Source: Bacteroidales bacterium (lineage in GTDB: Bacteria; Bacteroidota; Bacteroidia; Bacteroidales; P3). Taken from it: 37,149 nucleotides of DNA. A program made the translations under genes and the position numbers. Under the pieces are notes generated by a model. It did no database searches. It saw nothing but the letters and a program-made list of their open reading frames with translations, and had not been told where the DNA came from. Position 1 is the first letter of the stretch; the number at the start of each line of letters is the position of its first letter. Shown here piece by piece: positions 35,702 through 37,149 of the stretch. Location: positions 1 to 37,149 of the forward strand of contig JAGADZ010000069.1 of the NCBI GenBank assembly GCA_017613375.1, written 5' to 3'.

Positions 35702-36196
35702 CTATACAAAAAATTCCCTTACTACGAATATTGCTGCGAAAATGGCGAACAGCAGTTTGAGACCTGTGCCTGTAAGGAATCCAAGGAAAGCTCCCCAGGC
35801 TGCTTGCATCGCCTCTTTGCTGGCTTTGCCACCAATCAGTTCGCCCAAAAAAGCTCCAATGAAAGGCCAGAAGATAACACCTATAAGTCCTTGAGGTCCG
35901 AAAGGCAGTCCTACTATTGATATTACAAGACCTATGTTGCAACCCCAAACGCCAGCCTTGCTTCCTCCATGACGTTTGGTACTGAGCGATGGCACTATGT
36001 AGTCCAATACTGTAATGACTATTGCGACGGCAGCTGTGACTACAAGTAGGACGGTGTTGGCTTCGGCCACGTTGCTGAGACTTATGAACAGTATGGCAAG
36101 CCAGCTGAACGGCGGCCCCGCCAATCCAGGCACTACAGATCCCACGATGCCGACAAGCACCATCAGTATTGCAAGTATGATAAGAACTATGTTCAT
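35702..36196 (-). CDS. DUF456 family membrane protein
   Basis: 164 residues, nearly all hydrophobic, with four to five membrane segments. Glycine-rich repeats such as LVGIVGSVVPGLAGPP near the N terminus and GPFIGAFLGELIGGK-like sequence (WPFIGAFLGELIGGKA) in the second half match the DUF456 family, whose function is unknown. The charged loop SLSTKRHGGSKAGVWGCNIG after helix 2 is typical too. It precedes queF by 29 bp. The genome association with queF is probably only co-transcription. Confidence 0.8.
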   Translation of the reverse strand: MNIVLIILAILMVLVGIVGSVVPGLAGPPFSWLAILFISLSNVAEANTVLLVVTAAVAIVITVLDYIVPSLSTKRHGGSKAGVWGCNIGLVISIVGLPFGPQGLIGVIFWPFIGAFLGELIGGKASKEAMQAAWGAFLGFLTGTGLKLLFAIFAAIFVVREFFV

Positions 36197-36336
36197 AAGG
36201 GTTGTTTTACTCTCTTCGCAGTTTTTATCCTGTTCGTTGATATTTCAATAACGTCGTTGTCTGCTCTTTAGTATTCTGTCGTTTCTTTTTCTATTTTGAT
36301 TATTGATGGAGTTCTGTCTGCTTCCAGTATAATGAT

Positions 36337-36369
36337 ATGCCTCCAGTTGCATTTTGCTACTGGAGGCAT
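36337..36369 (-). terminator. Inverted repeat, probable terminator of the lipocalin-like gene
   Basis: A perfect 11-bp stem ATGCCTCCAGT (36337-36347) with ACTGGAGGCAT (36359-36369) and an 11-nt loop lies 36 bp downstream of the minus-strand stop at 36405. The following bases on that strand are only moderately T-rich, so termination strength is uncertain. Confidence 0.6.
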
Positions 36370-36404
36370 TAAAGTATTAAAAAACAAACTTCAACGATAG
36401 AAGA

Positions 36405-36839
36405 TTATCTTACTCTTGTCAAGTGTACCACAACATCGCCGGGAATATCTGCCATCGGTACATTGTCGCCACTGAATGTGCATTCATCCTCGGTAAGGTT
36501 GTTGACGGTATATACATAATGGATTCCGCTACGTGGCGTGATGGTCAACTGGTCACCGTCTACACTCCAAAGGAAACCGTTGTTCTCAGTCTCACCATTG
36601 TCATTGGCTAAGCCTGTACCACCTTCATACATGATAAAGAGCATGTTTGTGGGTGTCATATTTTCGCCGTTGACAGTCATGTTTTCAACGAGCCATGTAC
36701 CAACAAACATTTCGGAGCTGTAGCCGTTGCCGCCATTACCGCCATTGTTGTTGTTTTCTCCATTTTCTTTCTCACAGGAAGCTGCACATAGTGTTGCCAT
36801 TGCCACAAGGCAAAAAATGAAATAAATAGATTTTTTCAT
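36405..36839 (-). CDS. Lipocalin-like predicted lipoprotein
   Basis: 144 residues. The signal peptide ends in CAASC with lipidated Cys22, followed by an acidic and then Asn/Gly-rich linker (KENGENNNNGGNGGNG, 24-39) of the kind that holds surface lipoproteins off the membrane. From residue 44 (MFVGTWLVENMTV) a beta-rich domain begins with the GTW signature seen in lipocalin-like proteins of Bacteroidetes, and continues with WSVDGDQLTITP and a final strand HLTRV. Acidic residues just after Cys fit the Bacteroidetes lipoprotein export signal. Ligand and role are unknown. It is monocistronic with an inverted repeat downstream. Confidence 0.75.
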   Translation of the reverse strand: MKKSIYFIFCLVAMATLCAASCEKENGENNNNGGNGGNGYSSEMFVGTWLVENMTVNGENMTPTNMLFIMYEGGTGLANDNGETENNGFLWSVDGDQLTITPRSGIHYVYTVNNLTEDECTFSGDNVPMADIPGDVVVHLTRVR

Positions 36840-37149
36840 AATAATAGTGTTTTAAAATTATTTATCACCTCTATAACGGCCGATTATACAGAATATTGTG
36901 TGTGATGTGCTTTTTTTTAGATTATTGTAAAATGATTGCAATCGCTCCTTGGTGGCTATGGTTGCGATGATAGGGTGTCCGAAACTCTTCTTTAAAGACA
37001 GTTATGTGCAGAGTGGAATAATGCCATTATTCATAATAATTTATTTTTCTGGTAATGATATATGTTTCTGTATGATAATAATTATCAGATTCATTATGGA
37101 AGGCACAATTACTTTTTAGTGTCACCTCTACTTTAGTCCAATTGTCATA
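36840..37149. other. Intergenic stretch at the right edge, no gene seen
   Basis: AT-rich sequence upstream of the lipocalin-like gene. I find no reading frame or Bacteroidetes -7 box. It holds two short odd-length palindromes, GAATAATGCCATTATTC (37016-37032) and TGATAATAATTATCA (37073-37087), 40 bp apart, of unknown meaning. Confidence 0.5.

Noticed and set aside
36197..36336. Possible preQ1 riboswitch upstream of the DUF456-queF pair
   Set aside because: I looked for the small C-rich pseudoknot fold with an A-rich tail and did not find it.

Overview
The window reads as a chromosomal segment of a Bacteroidales bacterium, probably Prevotella-like. I infer this from the gene families (FtsL of the Bacteroidetes type, a division PBP with a C-terminal PASTA-like tail, an EF-G2-type factor next to ordinary housekeeping genes), from AT-rich leaders without clear Shine-Dalgarno sequences, and from several promoters of the Bacteroidetes type (TTTG, about 18-19 bp, TAnnTTTG). 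I see no tRNA, rRNA, CRISPR array, integrase or insertion sequence.

Left part (1-10250): the 5' part of an EF-G paralogue with a non-canonical G domain (minus strand) faces an L,D-transpeptidase. A lipid-linked polysaccharide flippase, release factor 1 and a large GT-C-like membrane protein follow on the plus strand. Converging on them are mnmA, a CNNM/CBS membrane protein and an EamA transporter.

Centre (10346-26232): an uninterrupted division and cell wall (dcw) cluster on the minus strand: mraZ, rsmH, ftsL, ftsI, murE, mraY, murD-like, ftsW, murG, murC, ftsQ, ftsA, ftsZ. It closes with an intrinsic terminator after ftsZ. The spacing is tight, with ftsI and murE sharing one base. The outstanding anomaly is murD. 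Only a 181-residue C-terminal piece remains, and the residues that make MurD an enzyme are replaced, yet the frame is intact and the gene sits neatly between mraY and ftsW. Upstream of mraZ are 5-bp TGGAA boxes in 10/20-bp phase. They resemble MraZ operators, and a second, oppositely oriented set lies towards nadB.

Right part (26370-37149): nadB converges on a MalY/PatB-type C-S lyase. Then comes a partial F-type ATP synthase operon, atpE-F-H-A-G (c, b, delta, alpha, gamma), without atpB, atpD or atpC. A strong hairpin and T-tract lie just after atpE. An MFS sugar-type transporter, a small lipoprotein, queF, a DUF456 membrane protein and a lipocalin-like lipoprotein complete the window.

Two families of short, low-complexity repeats occur both between genes and inside reading frames: mnmA and the atpA-atpG gap for one, the CNNM protein tail and atpG for the other. 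They appear to have added residues to essential enzymes without breaking them.
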